NCBI GenBank assembly: GCA_025980665.1
Contig: JAICXC010000002.1
Span: 1 to 64,000, forward strand
DNA from: Bryobacteraceae bacterium
Lineage (GTDB): Bacteria > Acidobacteriota > Terriglobia > Bryobacterales > Bryobacteraceae
Length of the DNA stretch: 64,000 nucleotides
Direction of reading: 5' to 3'
The position numbers and the translations under genes were made by a program. The notes beneath the pieces were generated by a model. The model had not been told where the DNA came from, made no database searches, and worked only from the letters and a program-made list of their open reading frames with translations. Below are positions 8,315-19,256 of this stretch, piece by piece. The first letter of the stretch is position 1. Every line of letters begins with the position of its first letter.

Positions 8315-9709
8315 GTGAAACTCGGGCGTTCGCTCCGCTTCGAGCTATCCCGTCGCGATCTTCTTAAATCCGCGCTCGTCTCGACCGGATCAATTGCCGT
8401 TCTTGCGGCAGCCCGTCCTCCAAAACGAATCCTCATTGCTGGTGCGGGGCTAGCGGGACTCTCCGCCGCCTACGAATTGGTCCAGTCCGGCCACCAGGTT
8501 ACGGTGCTCGATGCCCGTGATCGTCCCGGTGGGCGGGTGTTGACGCTGCGGGATAGCTTTGCCGATGGCCAGTATGCCGAGGCCGGAGCGGAGACCTTCG
8601 GAGAAACCCACAATTTCGTTCAGCACTATGTTCGATCCCTACAGCTCGAAACGATTCCGGCCTGGAGTTATGGGAAGCTGGCTTCGTTAGTATTTCGCGA
8701 CGGCCGGCGCTCCCCATCCAGTTCCGAGCTTTCGCGCAAATACGTGCTGCCCGCAATTAAGGAGATCGGCGATCCTTTGAGCGACGGATGGCCATCCACC
8801 GATTTGCTCCGGCAATTCGATCGCATCTCGATGGCTGAGCTGCTGAAGAGCCGCGGGGCGTCTCCGGAAGAAATCGCGCAGCTGCAGATCGTCTATAGCG
8901 ATTCGTGGGACAACGGGACGGCGCCCGATTCGGCCCTATGTCTGCTGCGCGATGAAGCCATCGCGCGTAAGGGTGCGTCGTTCCGTATCCGCGGCGGGAA
9001 CGACCAGCTTCCGAAGGCTCTGGCGAAGAGTCTCGGGGGGCGTCTCCACTACCGCACAACGCTCGAGCGTATCAACCAGAACAACAAACACGTCAGGGTG
9101 ACCGTGAATACGTCCGGCCGACGCAGCCAGATCTCAGCCGACTATCTCATCTGTGCGATTCCATTCACCGTGCTGCGATCGATCCCCGTGTCACCTGCTT
9201 TCAGCGAGGGCAAGCAGCGCGCCATTCGCGAGTTAAGCTACAACTCAGTCACCAGAGTGTATGTGCAATCGCCTACACGATCGTGGGTAACGGACGGACT
9301 CTCCGGCTACGCTGCCACCGATCTCCCCGTCGGAACCGTGTGGGACTGCACCGAAGGCCAGTCGGGCGCACGCGGGATTCTGGAATGCTACACGTCCGGT
9401 GAGCGCGCGCGGCGCCTGGCCGGACTTCCCGAACCCGAGCGTATCCGCACGGTGGTCGAGAATCTGCAAAGAGTGTTTCCGGGTGTGAATTACGAAAAGG
9501 CTGTGTCGATTGCCTGGGATGCCGATCCGCTGGTGAAGGGCGCCTTCGCGTGGTTCAAGCGCGATCAGATGGCGACGCTGCTGCCGCATATCGCGCGCCG
9601 CGAAGGCCGTGTGTTTTTCGCGGGCGAGCATACCTCGCCGTGGTTCGGCTGGATGCAAGGGGCACTCGAATCCGGCAATCGCGCGGCGCACGAAGTAAAC
9701 GAGAGTTAA
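8315..9709 (+). CDS. FAD-dependent amine oxidase, probably Tat-exported
   Basis: A 464-residue flavin amine oxidase. The N-terminus carries SRRDLLKS (residues 12-19) followed by a hydrophobic stretch, a plausible twin-arginine signal. The dinucleotide fold is GAGLAG (43-48), followed by ARDRPGGR (67-74), and the C-terminal FAD block is RVFFAGEHTSPWFGWMQGAL. This family oxidises primary or secondary amines (monoamine, polyamine or L-amino acid oxidases), releasing aldehyde or keto acid, ammonia and peroxide; the substrate cannot be told. The start is GTG at 8315, two bases after the preceding gene. Confidence 0.9.
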   Translation: MKLGRSLRFELSRRDLLKSALVSTGSIAVLAAARPPKRILIAGAGLAGLSAAYELVQSGHQVTVLDARDRPGGRVLTLRDSFADGQYAEAGAETFGETHNFVQHYVRSLQLETIPAWSYGKLASLVFRDGRRSPSSSELSRKYVLPAIKEIGDPLSDGWPSTDLLRQFDRISMAELLKSRGASPEEIAQLQIVYSDSWDNGTAPDSALCLLRDEAIARKGASFRIRGGNDQLPKALAKSLGGRLHYRTTLERINQNNKHVRVTVNTSGRRSQISADYLICAIPFTVLRSIPVSPAFSEGKQRAIRELSYNSVTRVYVQSPTRSWVTDGLSGYAATDLPVGTVWDCTEGQSGARGILECYTSGERARRLAGLPEPERIRTVVENLQRVFPGVNYEKAVSIAWDADPLVKGAFAWFKRDQMATLLPHIARREGRVFFAGEHTSPWFGWMQGALESGNRAAHEVNES

Positions 9710-9764
9710 CTGTATCGTTGACAAGTATAGTTAGATCCAGTATACTTGTGCCGGTTCGATACAG
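9710..9764 (+). promoter_or_regulatory. padR promoter with nested palindromic operators
   Basis: A consensus promoter is visible: -35 TTGACA (9718-9723), 17-base spacer, -10 TATACT (9741-9746). Overlapping it is a perfect inverted repeat ACAAGTATA (9721-9729) and TATACTTGT (9741-9749). A second, outer repeat CTGTATCG (9710-9717) and CGATACAG (9757-9764) surrounds it. The downstream gene is a PadR repressor, so autoregulation is the likely role. Confidence 0.82.
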
Positions 9765-9766
9765 CG

Positions 9767-10120
9767 ATGCACGATTCAAAACCAGATTCTTTGCTACCGC
9801 TGCCTCCGGCGGTTTTCCATATCCTGATCGCGCTTGCCGATCGCGACCGGCATGGCTACTCCATCATGCAGGATGTTGCGGCCAGAACCGGGGGCAAGGT
9901 TCGGCTGAGCGCGGGGACGCTTTACAGTTCCATTCGCCGCATGTTGGAACAAGGGCTGGTTGAGGAGCTTTCGGATAGTCCGGATCCCGCGAGCACCGAT
10001 GAGCGGAGGCGCTACTACCGGCTTTCGCGTTTCGGGAAGCGAGTGGCGGGAGCCGAGGTAGAGCGCCTGAACACCCTGCTGCAACAGGCGCGCGACACCG
10101 GCCTGGTGCCGGGCGCCTAG
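9767..10120 (+). CDS. PadR-family transcriptional regulator
   Basis: A 117-residue winged-helix regulator with the PadR core: FHILIALADRDRHGYSIMQD, the recognition region RLSAGTLYSSIRRMLEQGLV and the wing (ERRRYYRLSRFGKR). It resembles the acidobacterial PadR subfamily that accompanies orphan ABC permeases, as here. The ATG at 9767 is preferred over a TTG at 9746 because the promoter's -10 element covers 9741-9746. The perfect palindrome over that promoter suggests it represses itself and probably the permease 10 bases downstream. Confidence 0.92.
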   Translation: MHDSKPDSLLPLPPAVFHILIALADRDRHGYSIMQDVAARTGGKVRLSAGTLYSSIRRMLEQGLVEELSDSPDPASTDERRRYYRLSRFGKRVAGAEVERLNTLLQQARDTGLVPGA

Positions 10121-10130
10121 TTACCTGCAT

Positions 10131-12839
10131 ATGGCACGCGCCAACGCGATCTACAAAGCGTTGCTCTACTGTTATCCGGCGGCCTTCCGGCAGGAGTACG
10201 GCACCCAGATGGTCCTCATGTTTTCCGAGGAACTGGAACAAGTGCGCCGCTTAAAGGGCCGGACCGGCGAGGCTTCCGTGTGGCTCCGCGCAGCCCTGGA
10301 TGCGCTGACTGTCGCTCCGAGGGAGCACCTCCACGTGATAGTTCAAGATCTGCGCTACGCGTTTCGCACCATGGCCGCCAGCCCGAGCTTCACCGCGGTG
10401 GCGATCCTGTCATTGGCGCTTGGTATCGGCGCCAACACCGCCATTTTCAGCTTGTGGAACGGCGTGATCCACGCGTCGCTCCCAGGAGTTGATAAACCCG
10501 AGCAACTGGTGATGCTGTCCGATCCCGACCAGCAAGGCATGTGGATCGGTCGATTGTCCACTCGCGAAGATGGCGATCGGCCCTACTTCACCTATGCTGA
10601 ATTTCAGCAATTTCGAGATAACGGAAATATCTTCTCCGCGGTGATGGCCACAGAAAGCAATTTCGATTCTTGGCAGATTCGCGTCGGGAATGGCGAGTGG
10701 GAACAAGCGAGAGGTCGCCTCGTATCAGGTGGATTCTTTCAGGTGCTAGGGGTGATACCGGTGCTCGGTCATGCCTTCACGGCGGCGGATGATTCCGGTG
10801 ACGCGCCCTATGCGGTTATCAGCTACAACTACTGGCAGCGCCGTTTCGGTGGCCGCCCGGACGTGCTCGGCAAGACCCTGGGCATGCGCAAGACTGTGCT
10901 GACCATCATCGGGGTAGCGCCCCGCGGATTCTTCGGTGAGACCAGCGGCCAGCAGCCAGATTTGTGGATCCCGCTCCGGATGCAGCCGATGGTGCTCCCG
11001 GGGGTGGATCGACTGCACGACAAAAGCCCTGAGAAGGTGATGTGGCTGCACGTGTTCGGAAGACTGAAATTTGGAGTAACGCTGCCGCAGGCGGAAGCGC
11101 AGGTGAATTCTGCTTTCGAGGCAGGACTCGAGTCGTTCTACAGTGGCGTCCTGACAGCGGAGAATCGGGCGGATTTTCTGGATCAGCATATTCGCATCCG
11201 ACCCGCGGCTCGCGGAGCGTCAAGCGTCCGCAACCGATTCTCCGAACCGCTCACCGCGCTACTGGCGGCGGTGGGCGTGCTATTGCTGATCGCGTGCGCC
11301 AACCTGGCGAATCTCCTGCTTGCTCGCGGGGCGGCGCGCAGATCGGAAATCGCGTTGAGACTGTCGCTCGGAGCGAGCCGCGGCCGGATCATGCGTCAAA
11401 TGCTCACGGAAAGCCTCGCACTCGCCATCATGGGAGGCTTGGCCGGTCTCGGCACGGCATATCTTCTTCATCGCGCTCTGGTGCGGCTGATGGACTTCCA
11501 GATGAGCTTCTCTCTGGATCCAACGGTGGTGGCTTTCGCGGTGGCCGCGACGCTCGGCGCAGCTCTGTTATTTGGTGTTTTGCCAGCCTGGCAAGTCACA
11601 ACCATGGATACCGGCGAGCCCCTCAAGGAGCACAGCCGCAGCGCCACTGGATCGATTGGCCGCATGCGTTGGGGCCGATTCCTGGTTAGCCTGCAGCTCG
11701 GCCTCTCCTTGCCTTTGTTGGTTGGCGCTGGATTATTGGCGCGAACGCTCTACAACCTCCAGCGCGTGGACCTGGGCTATCCCGCCGAACGCCTGTTGCT
11801 CGTCCGGATCGATACCCGCGAGGCTGGCTACAATGCGGTTCGGCGCGACGCCTTGATTCGTGACCTGCTCGAACAGTTCCGGCGCATTCCGGGCGTTCGC
11901 GCGGCGAGCTTTTCAAGCCTAGGTGTATTCAGCGGAGGGAACTCGGCCTTGGATATCCAGGTGGAGGGTTACGTTCCGAGGGGAGACAAGGACCGCAACT
12001 CTGCTATGGACGTAGTGGGTCCCGACTACTTTTCGGCTCTGGGGGTCCCTATTGTCCTGGGACGCGGAATTTTGGAAAGCGATCGTCCCGGCGCGCCCGG
12101 GATCTGCGTCGTAAACGCGGCCTTCGCCAAGCAGTTCTTTGATGGACGGGACCCGATCGGAAGACGTATTACCTCAGTAGAAGACCACAGCGCGACGTGT
12201 GTAGTGGCGGGCGTCGCCGGCAACGCGCGTACACAAAACTTACGAGGCGATGTTCGACCACGCTACTACTTCCCGGCCCTGCAGTTCCCGTTCGACATCC
12301 CGCATCCGATCTTCTTGATCCGTACGGCCACTGATGCCGCACCGATTCTGGCAGCTGTGCGGCAGACCGTTCAGCGCACCGACGCATCGCTACCGATTAT
12401 CTCCGCAAAGTCCATCGAAGAGCAGATGGCCCCCTTGACGGCTCAAGACCGCGCAGTCGCACAGATTGCCGTCGCGTTCGGCGCGGTCGCTCTAACCCTG
12501 GCCGCGATCGGCCTCTACGGTGTCCTGTCGTATGGCATCGCGCGCCGCAAAAGCGAGATCGCGATCCGCATCGCTCTGGGAGCCCAGACCGCACGAGTGG
12601 TCGGCATGATCCTCCGTGAGACGACCGGACTGATCATCGCCGGACTGGTGCTTGGAGCGGGACTGGCCTACGCGGCGTCGCGCGTCGTCACCAGCCAGCT
12701 TTTTGGTGTTGCCCCGCAAGATCCTCTCACGCTGGCATTGGCGATCGGAGTACTCGTAGCCGTCGCGCTCAGCGCGGCTTACCTGCCGGCGCGCCGGGCC
12801 TCAAAACTAGATCCAATGGTGGCGCTACGTAGCGAGTGA
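10131..12839 (+). CDS. Acidobacterial duplicated orphan permease (MacB/FtsX-type)
   Basis: A 902-residue ABC-type permease without an ATPase. The N-terminus (YKALLYCYPAAFRQEYGTQM) is the short prefix domain of this family. A first membrane segment (about 88-110) is followed by a large periplasmic MacB-like domain. The first FtsX block begins near residue 373 (VGVLLLIACANLANLLLARG) and the second near 786 (AAIGLYGVLSYGIARRKSEI), each with the EIALRLSLGA or EIAIRIALGA cytoplasmic loop. The family (TIGR03434 type) is greatly expanded in Solibacter relatives and usually paired with PadR, exactly as here. Substrate is unknown; MacB relatives transmit mechanical work across the membrane, and here the partner ATPase must come from elsewhere. 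Confidence 0.93.
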   Translation: MARANAIYKALLYCYPAAFRQEYGTQMVLMFSEELEQVRRLKGRTGEASVWLRAALDALTVAPREHLHVIVQDLRYAFRTMAASPSFTAVAILSLALGIGANTAIFSLWNGVIHASLPGVDKPEQLVMLSDPDQQGMWIGRLSTREDGDRPYFTYAEFQQFRDNGNIFSAVMATESNFDSWQIRVGNGEWEQARGRLVSGGFFQVLGVIPVLGHAFTAADDSGDAPYAVISYNYWQRRFGGRPDVLGKTLGMRKTVLTIIGVAPRGFFGETSGQQPDLWIPLRMQPMVLPGVDRLHDKSPEKVMWLHVFGRLKFGVTLPQAEAQVNSAFEAGLESFYSGVLTAENRADFLDQHIRIRPAARGASSVRNRFSEPLTALLAAVGVLLLIACANLANLLLARGAARRSEIALRLSLGASRGRIMRQMLTESLALAIMGGLAGLGTAYLLHRALVRLMDFQMSFSLDPTVVAFAVAATLGAALLFGVLPAWQVTTMDTGEPLKEHSRSATGSIGRMRWGRFLVSLQLGLSLPLLVGAGLLARTLYNLQRVDLGYPAERLLLVRIDTREAGYNAVRRDALIRDLLEQFRRIPGVRAASFSSLGVFSGGNSALDIQVEGYVPRGDKDRNSAMDVVGPDYFSALGVPIVLGRGILESDRPGAPGICVVNAAFAKQFFDGRDPIGRRITSVEDHSATCVVAGVAGNARTQNLRGDVRPRYYFPALQFPFDIPHPIFLIRTATDAAPILAAVRQTVQRTDASLPIISAKSIEEQMAPLTAQDRAVAQIAVAFGAVALTLAAIGLYGVLSYGIARRKSEIAIRIALGAQTARVVGMILRETTGLIIAGLVLGAGLAYAASRVVTSQLFGVAPQDPLTLALAIGVLVAVALSAAYLPARRASKLDPMVALRSE

Positions 12840-12840
12840 A

Positions 12841-14619
<1,779 letters not shown>

Positions 14620-14622
14620 TTT

Positions 14623-15882
14623 CTAATTTGACTTAATTCGCGCCGCAAGCTCGGAGCGTTTGAGCTGCACTTGCTCGCCTGACGCCATGTCCTTTAGTGA
14701 ATATGTCCCGGTGCTGACTTCATCATCGCCCAGGATCAGCGTGTACCGCGCGCCGGTCTTATTAGCGACCTCCAAAGCCCGTTTCAGCTTGCGGTCCGCG
14801 GATCGTTCGACGGAAAAACCTTGCGACCGCAGTTCAGCCGCGAGTGCCCCGGCATGCTGCTCGGCGGCTTCGCCCATCGGCGCCAGGAACACGTCCACGG
14901 CGGGTTTGAAGCGGCCCGGATTCGATTCTTCGAGAATCATCACCAGGCGGTCCTCGCCGATCGAGAATCCGATACCCGGCGCTGGAACCTTCGAGCCTAT
15001 AGCCTCCGCGAGGCCGTCGTAACGTCCCCCACCAAGAACAGAGTTCTGGGCTCCCAGAGCGCCGTGCGTGATCTCGAAGGTCGTGCGCATGTAGTAATCG
15101 AGGCCGCGAACCATTCGTGGCCGCACTTCATACGCGATCCCACGGGCGTCCAGATGCGAGCGCACACTCGCAAAGTGCGCTCGGCAGGCGTCGTCCAAAT
15201 GATCCAGGATCGAAGGCAGTGCGTCAATATAAGGCTGGTCTTCGGGAACTTTACAGTCCAGCACGCGCAGCGGATTGGTCGTCGCGCGACGCTGGCAATC
15301 CGCGCAGAGCTTCGGAGCGACATCTTTGAGCTGATCGCGTAGCAATGCCAGGTAGGCTGGACGGCAGTGGGTATCACCCACAGAGTTAATCATCAGATGG
15401 AAATTTTCCATCCCCGCGCGGCGCAGCAACTCCACCACCATCTCGATCACTTCTGCATCGACCACCGGCGATTCCGATCCAATAGCCTCCGCGCCGATCT
15501 GATAGAACTGGCGGAAGCGGCCTTTTTGCGGGCGCTCGCGGCGGAACATTGGTCCCAGGTAGTAGAACTTCTTGACGCCCGGAATCTGATCCAGACGGTG
15601 CTCGATATAGGCTCGCATCACCGACGCCGTGGCCTCAGGACGGAGCGTGAGCGAGCTGCCGTCGCGATCCTCCCAGGTGTACATTTCCTTGCCGACGATG
15701 TCGGTGTCTTCGCCGACACCGCGCGCGAATAGCGCCGTCTCTTCAAACAGCGGCGTGCGGATTTCCTGGTAGTTATAAGTGCGGAAGACTTCTCGCGCCA
15801 CCGCTTCCACGTGATTCCACGCTGCGCTCGCGGGCGGAAGAATGTCGCGGGTTCCCTTAACCGCACGGATCATGCTCGTCAT
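14623..15882 (-). CDS. hisS: Histidyl-tRNA synthetase
   Basis: A 419-residue class II synthetase. It shows VKGTRDILP at the N-terminus, motif 2 FRRERPQKGRFRQFYQIG, the His-specific GLDYYMRTTFE block and motif 3 GIGFSIGEDRLVMIL, followed by a C-terminal anticodon-binding domain. The ATG at 15882 overlaps the stop of the gene upstream by four bases (ATGA), a sign of translational coupling. It is followed by aspS; hisS-aspS pairing is common. Confidence 0.97.
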   Translation of the reverse strand: MTSMIRAVKGTRDILPPASAAWNHVEAVAREVFRTYNYQEIRTPLFEETALFARGVGEDTDIVGKEMYTWEDRDGSSLTLRPEATASVMRAYIEHRLDQIPGVKKFYYLGPMFRRERPQKGRFRQFYQIGAEAIGSESPVVDAEVIEMVVELLRRAGMENFHLMINSVGDTHCRPAYLALLRDQLKDVAPKLCADCQRRATTNPLRVLDCKVPEDQPYIDALPSILDHLDDACRAHFASVRSHLDARGIAYEVRPRMVRGLDYYMRTTFEITHGALGAQNSVLGGGRYDGLAEAIGSKVPAPGIGFSIGEDRLVMILEESNPGRFKPAVDVFLAPMGEAAEQHAGALAAELRSQGFSVERSADRKLKRALEVANKTGARYTLILGDDEVSTGTYSLKDMASGEQVQLKRSELAARIKSN

Positions 15883-16397
15883 TCCTGGGCCGCTTCTTCC
15901 CTGGCTTGCCTGCCCCGTTCCACGTATCCGCCCACACCTTTCTCGAAGCGAGCTTTTTCGTCCGGGCTCACGGGACGGCGCGGCTTGGCGGGCGCGCCCA
16001 TTACCAGCATGTCCGGCGCGACCTGCATCCCCTCGGGAACCAGCGAACCGGCGGCCACCACCGCTCCATGACCGATGCGGGCACCGTTCAGCACAATGGC
16101 GCCCATGCCGATCAGGCTTTCTTCCTCGACGGTGCAGCCGTGCAAGATCACGGAATGACCCACGCTCACGCGGTCGCCGATGGTCGTGGGAAAGCCTCTA
16201 TCGGTGTGAATGACCGTACCGTCCTGAATATTTGTGTCCGCCCCGATGCGAATCGGCTCAATGTCCCCGCGCAGCACTACGCACGGCCAGATGCTCGCGC
16301 GTTCGCCGATCTCCACGTCGCCAATGACGTGGGCGCCGGGGTCAACGTAGGCGGAGGCGGCGATCCTGGGCTTGGTGCCTCGGAAACTGCGAATCAT
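15879..16397 (-). CDS. Gamma-carbonic-anhydrase-like hexapeptide protein
   Basis: A 172-residue left-handed beta-helix protein with repeated hexapeptide units (YVDPGAHVIGDVEIGERASI, IGDRVSVGHSVILHGC, IGMGAIVLNGARIGHGAVVA). The histidines IHTDRG, VGHS and LHGC match the zinc ligands of gamma-class carbonic anhydrases and YrdA/PaaY relatives, so metal binding is likely, but activity cannot be asserted. It is the first gene of a three-gene minus-strand operon with hisS and aspS, joined by a four-base overlap. Confidence 0.88.
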   Translation of the reverse strand: MIRSFRGTKPRIAASAYVDPGAHVIGDVEIGERASIWPCVVLRGDIEPIRIGADTNIQDGTVIHTDRGFPTTIGDRVSVGHSVILHGCTVEEESLIGMGAIVLNGARIGHGAVVAAGSLVPEGMQVAPDMLVMGAPAKPRRPVSPDEKARFEKGVGGYVERGRQAREEAAQE

Positions 16398-16446
16398 GAT
16401 CGGAGGGGGTACCCATCATGCTAACAGAAGCCGATATCCTCAAGGT

Positions 16447-17328
16447 ATGCGAGGCTGGATTCTACTCGCCGCGGTCTGTTGTGTTTTACGCGCGGACGAA
16501 CGCACGCAGCGACTGGCCGCGAGCCTGAGTAAGCAAGCGGACGCGTTTCGTAAAATCGCGCCCGACGTAGTCGGCCAGGAAACCCTCTTCCAGCGCGCTA
16601 TCAAGCCGGGCAAGGGAGGATTCCACATTCGTGTGGGCGCGAGCGTCCAGAAGCCCCCGGAACCTGTCTGGCAGGAGCGGCGTATTTTGTCCGAATACAG
16701 TTTCGCGGCATTTGCTGGGGAGAGAGGTGCGTTGCACGAGCTGCGACGCGTCACTTCCGTCGATGGCCGCGCGGTGCAGGACTCGAAGAAAGCCCAGCAG
16801 GAACTTGCTGCGATCGTCACTGCACCCGATGACAAGCGGAAAAAGGAGCTGCTGGAGCAGTTCGAAAAATACGGATTGGTGGGAGCGGTTACCGATTTTG
16901 GTCAGCTCCTCTTGTTATTCGATTCGCATGATGTGATGCATTACGAGTTCACCTATCGCCGGACGGAAATGCAAGGCCTCGCTCGTCTGCTGGTCTTCGG
17001 ATATCAGCAAATAGACGGCCCGGGAGGACTGACTGTCATCGATGCTACGCGTGGCGGCGAATCGCAGCAAAACGTGCCGATCGGCGGGGAAGTGTGGGTC
17101 GGTGAGAACAACTTTATTCCGGTGCGGATCACTCTCGCCACAGAGAACGGTGCAGTCCGCGAAGAAGCCTCCGTAGATTACTCCATGTCGGCTTATGGCG
17201 CGCTCCTGCCGGTCTTTACCGAGCATCGTGAGTTGCGGGACGGCAAAGTCGTGGTCGAGAATAAGTTCGGCTACGCCGATTTCCACAAGTTCGACGCCGC
17301 GAGCCAAATCAAGTTTGGTTCTAAATAA
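16447..17328 (+). CDS. Secreted protein of unknown function
   Basis: A protein of about 293 residues with a short signal peptide (MRGWILLAAVCCVLRADE). An upstream in-frame ATG at 16372 would overlap the divergent gene and lacks a signal peptide, so 16447 is preferred. The body contains VVGQETLFQRAI near the N-terminus and several beta-strand-like segments near the C-terminus (FIPVRITLATENGAVREEAS), like outer-membrane lipoprotein-sorting folds, but I do not recognise a family. Its stop overlaps the start of the next gene (TAATG). Confidence 0.75.
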   Translation: MRGWILLAAVCCVLRADERTQRLAASLSKQADAFRKIAPDVVGQETLFQRAIKPGKGGFHIRVGASVQKPPEPVWQERRILSEYSFAAFAGERGALHELRRVTSVDGRAVQDSKKAQQELAAIVTAPDDKRKKELLEQFEKYGLVGAVTDFGQLLLLFDSHDVMHYEFTYRRTEMQGLARLLVFGYQQIDGPGGLTVIDATRGGESQQNVPIGGEVWVGENNFIPVRITLATENGAVREEASVDYSMSAYGALLPVFTEHRELRDGKVVVENKFGYADFHKFDAASQIKFGSK

Positions 17329-17984
17329 TGCGAGTCGTGTATCTTCACGGCTTCGCCTCCGGCCCGCATTCCAGCAAAGCGCAGTTTTTCCGGCGCAAGT
17401 TTGCCGAGCGCGGCATCCCGATGGAGATTCCCATCCTGGATGAAGGGAGGTTTGAAGAGCTGACAATTACCAGACAACTCGCGGTGATCGAACGGGCCGT
17501 GGGTGACCAGCCTACGGTTTTGATCGGCTCCAGCTTGGGAGGTTATCTGGCGGCGCTCTATGCAGCTCGTCACGAGTCTCAGATCGAGCGCCTGGTGCTG
17601 CTTGCGCCCGCCTTTCAGTTCGCCCGGCGCTGGCAGGAACGCTATCCGCCGGAAGACTGGAAGCGTCACGGTTCCTTAACAATTTTTCATTATGGCGAGG
17701 GCCGGGAACGGCAGCTCGGATACCAATTCGCGATGGATGCCACCCAGTACGAAGATGAACCGGAATTCCCGCAGCCCGCTCTGGTTCTTCATGGAACCCG
17801 TGATAGCGTTGTGCCCGCCTGGATTTCCAAGGCTTATGCGTCCCCACGGCCCAACATCAAGCTGGTTCTTTTGGAATCAGGGCACGAGCTCACGGACGTT
17901 CTGGAGCCGATGTGGGTCCAGGTTTCGAATTTCCTTTCAGTTCCAGAATCCATAGAGATTGTGTCTAAGCCAAAGTCGTTATAA
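17328..17984 (+). CDS. YqiA/YcfP-like alpha/beta-hydrolase
   Basis: A 218-residue cytoplasmic hydrolase with the family start VVYLHGFASGPHSSKA, the nucleophile elbow G-S-S-L-G (serine 69), a late acid in VLHGTRDSVVP and a histidine in ESGHELTD, completing a Ser-Asp-His triad. YqiA-type enzymes are short-chain acyl esterases. The ATG overlaps the preceding stop (TAATG), implying co-translation with the secreted protein. Substrate is unknown. Confidence 0.88.
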   Translation: MRVVYLHGFASGPHSSKAQFFRRKFAERGIPMEIPILDEGRFEELTITRQLAVIERAVGDQPTVLIGSSLGGYLAALYAARHESQIERLVLLAPAFQFARRWQERYPPEDWKRHGSLTIFHYGEGRERQLGYQFAMDATQYEDEPEFPQPALVLHGTRDSVVPAWISKAYASPRPNIKLVLLESGHELTDVLEPMWVQVSNFLSVPESIEIVSKPKSL

Positions 17985-18125
17985 GTATGAGTCGATTAGC
18001 GCATTGTTGGTCCTATGTTAGACTCAAAACAGAGTTGAAGGCTGTGGTGAAAGTTCCAGAAACTGAAACCCCTGGCTGGCTCTGAACGTCTTTAAAGCGA
18101 CCCAATTCGGGCCAAGAGAGCAAAA

Positions 18126-19241
18126 GTGTCCGAGCAGCTTCCAGAAAAACCGGTAAACGCTGGCGGCGGATCACCATCTAACGATCTAAAGTTTCTGGTG
18201 CCCGCTTCAGTCGAACTGCCCTGGTATAAGGGCATCGTTCAGGGCATCCGCGAGCTAATCAATCCGCCTAAGCTAGCGCCTCTGGACGTTACTTCCAAGC
18301 CCATCGACCTCGACAATCCTTCCGCGGAGACCGACGTCCATTTGCAGCACTTTTTGGTGCCGGCTTCGATTGAGCTGCCCTGGTATAAGGGCATTGTTCA
18401 GGGCGTCAAGGAGATGCTCAATCCTCCTAAGTTGCCGCCGCTGGAACTCACCTCGAAACCGGTGGACGACCTTCCCTCCTTGAAGGGTCTGTACGGCGGT
18501 CATGAATCGATGGCCGGGGTGGGTTCCGTCCTCATTCATATAGTGGTGGTGGCGCTCCTGTTATTTGTCGGAACGCTCAAGCCGGTGCAGAAAGCCGTGA
18601 AAGAATTCGTCCCGATTTTCGCGCCGGATCTGAAGCCGCTCCAGCCCAAACCGAAGCCTGAGCAGTCCAAAGGCGGCGGTGGAACCCCGCAGAAAACGGA
18701 AGTTACTAAGGGACAGCTTCCCAAGATTGCGCCTAAGTCGTTCGTGCCCCCGATTCGTCCGCAGGAAGATCCTAAACTGGCGGTGAATCCGACCATCGTT
18801 GCGCCGGAGATGCCGAACATCCAAGCCAGTAACTTCGGCAACCCTCTTGCCGGTGTAGGCCTGCCATCGGCGGGCAACGGGATCGGCACTGGCATTGGAT
18901 CCGGAAGGGGCCCTGGCGTTGGTCCTGGTAGCGGCGGCGGATTCGGTGGGGGAGCTTACAAGATCGGTGGCGGCGTCAGCGCCCCCGTTCCGGTTTTCCG
19001 TCCCGAACCCGAATATTCGGAAGAAGCTCGCAAAGCCAAGTGGCAGGGCGCGGTGCTCCTGCAACTCGTGGTCGACGAAAACGGTGTCCCGCAGGACATC
19101 AAGGTCGTCCGGTCCCTGGGCTTGGGCCTGGATCAAAAGGCCATCGAAGCGGTGCAGAAATGGCGCTTCAAGCCCGGCTTGAAGGACGGAAAGCCGGTTC
19201 CCGTCTCGGCCAACATCGAAGTCAACTTCCGCTTGCTGTAG
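18126..19241 (+). CDS. TonB-family energy transducer with duplicated N-terminal motif
   Basis: A 371-residue inner-membrane protein. Residues about 22-110 contain two copies of a ~60-residue cytoplasmic unit, each with FLVPAS-ELPWYKGIVQG and LNPPKL or INPPKL followed by TSKP. A single membrane helix follows (about 135-155, IHIVVVALLLFVGTLKP), then a Pro/Lys-rich and Gly-rich periplasmic linker. The C-terminal TonB domain starts with PVFRPEPEYSEEARKAKWQG and has VDENGVPQDIKVVRSLG and AIEAVQKWRFKP. Such proteins pass proton-motive force from ExbBD to outer-membrane receptors; no exbB or exbD lies nearby. The duplicated cytoplasmic motif is unusual. Start is GTG at 18126. Confidence 0.88.
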   Translation: MSEQLPEKPVNAGGGSPSNDLKFLVPASVELPWYKGIVQGIRELINPPKLAPLDVTSKPIDLDNPSAETDVHLQHFLVPASIELPWYKGIVQGVKEMLNPPKLPPLELTSKPVDDLPSLKGLYGGHESMAGVGSVLIHIVVVALLLFVGTLKPVQKAVKEFVPIFAPDLKPLQPKPKPEQSKGGGGTPQKTEVTKGQLPKIAPKSFVPPIRPQEDPKLAVNPTIVAPEMPNIQASNFGNPLAGVGLPSAGNGIGTGIGSGRGPGVGPGSGGGFGGGAYKIGGGVSAPVPVFRPEPEYSEEARKAKWQGAVLLQLVVDENGVPQDIKVVRSLGLGLDQKAIEAVQKWRFKPGLKDGKPVPVSANIEVNFRLL

Positions 19242-19256
19242 GCCCGAGCGCCTTCC

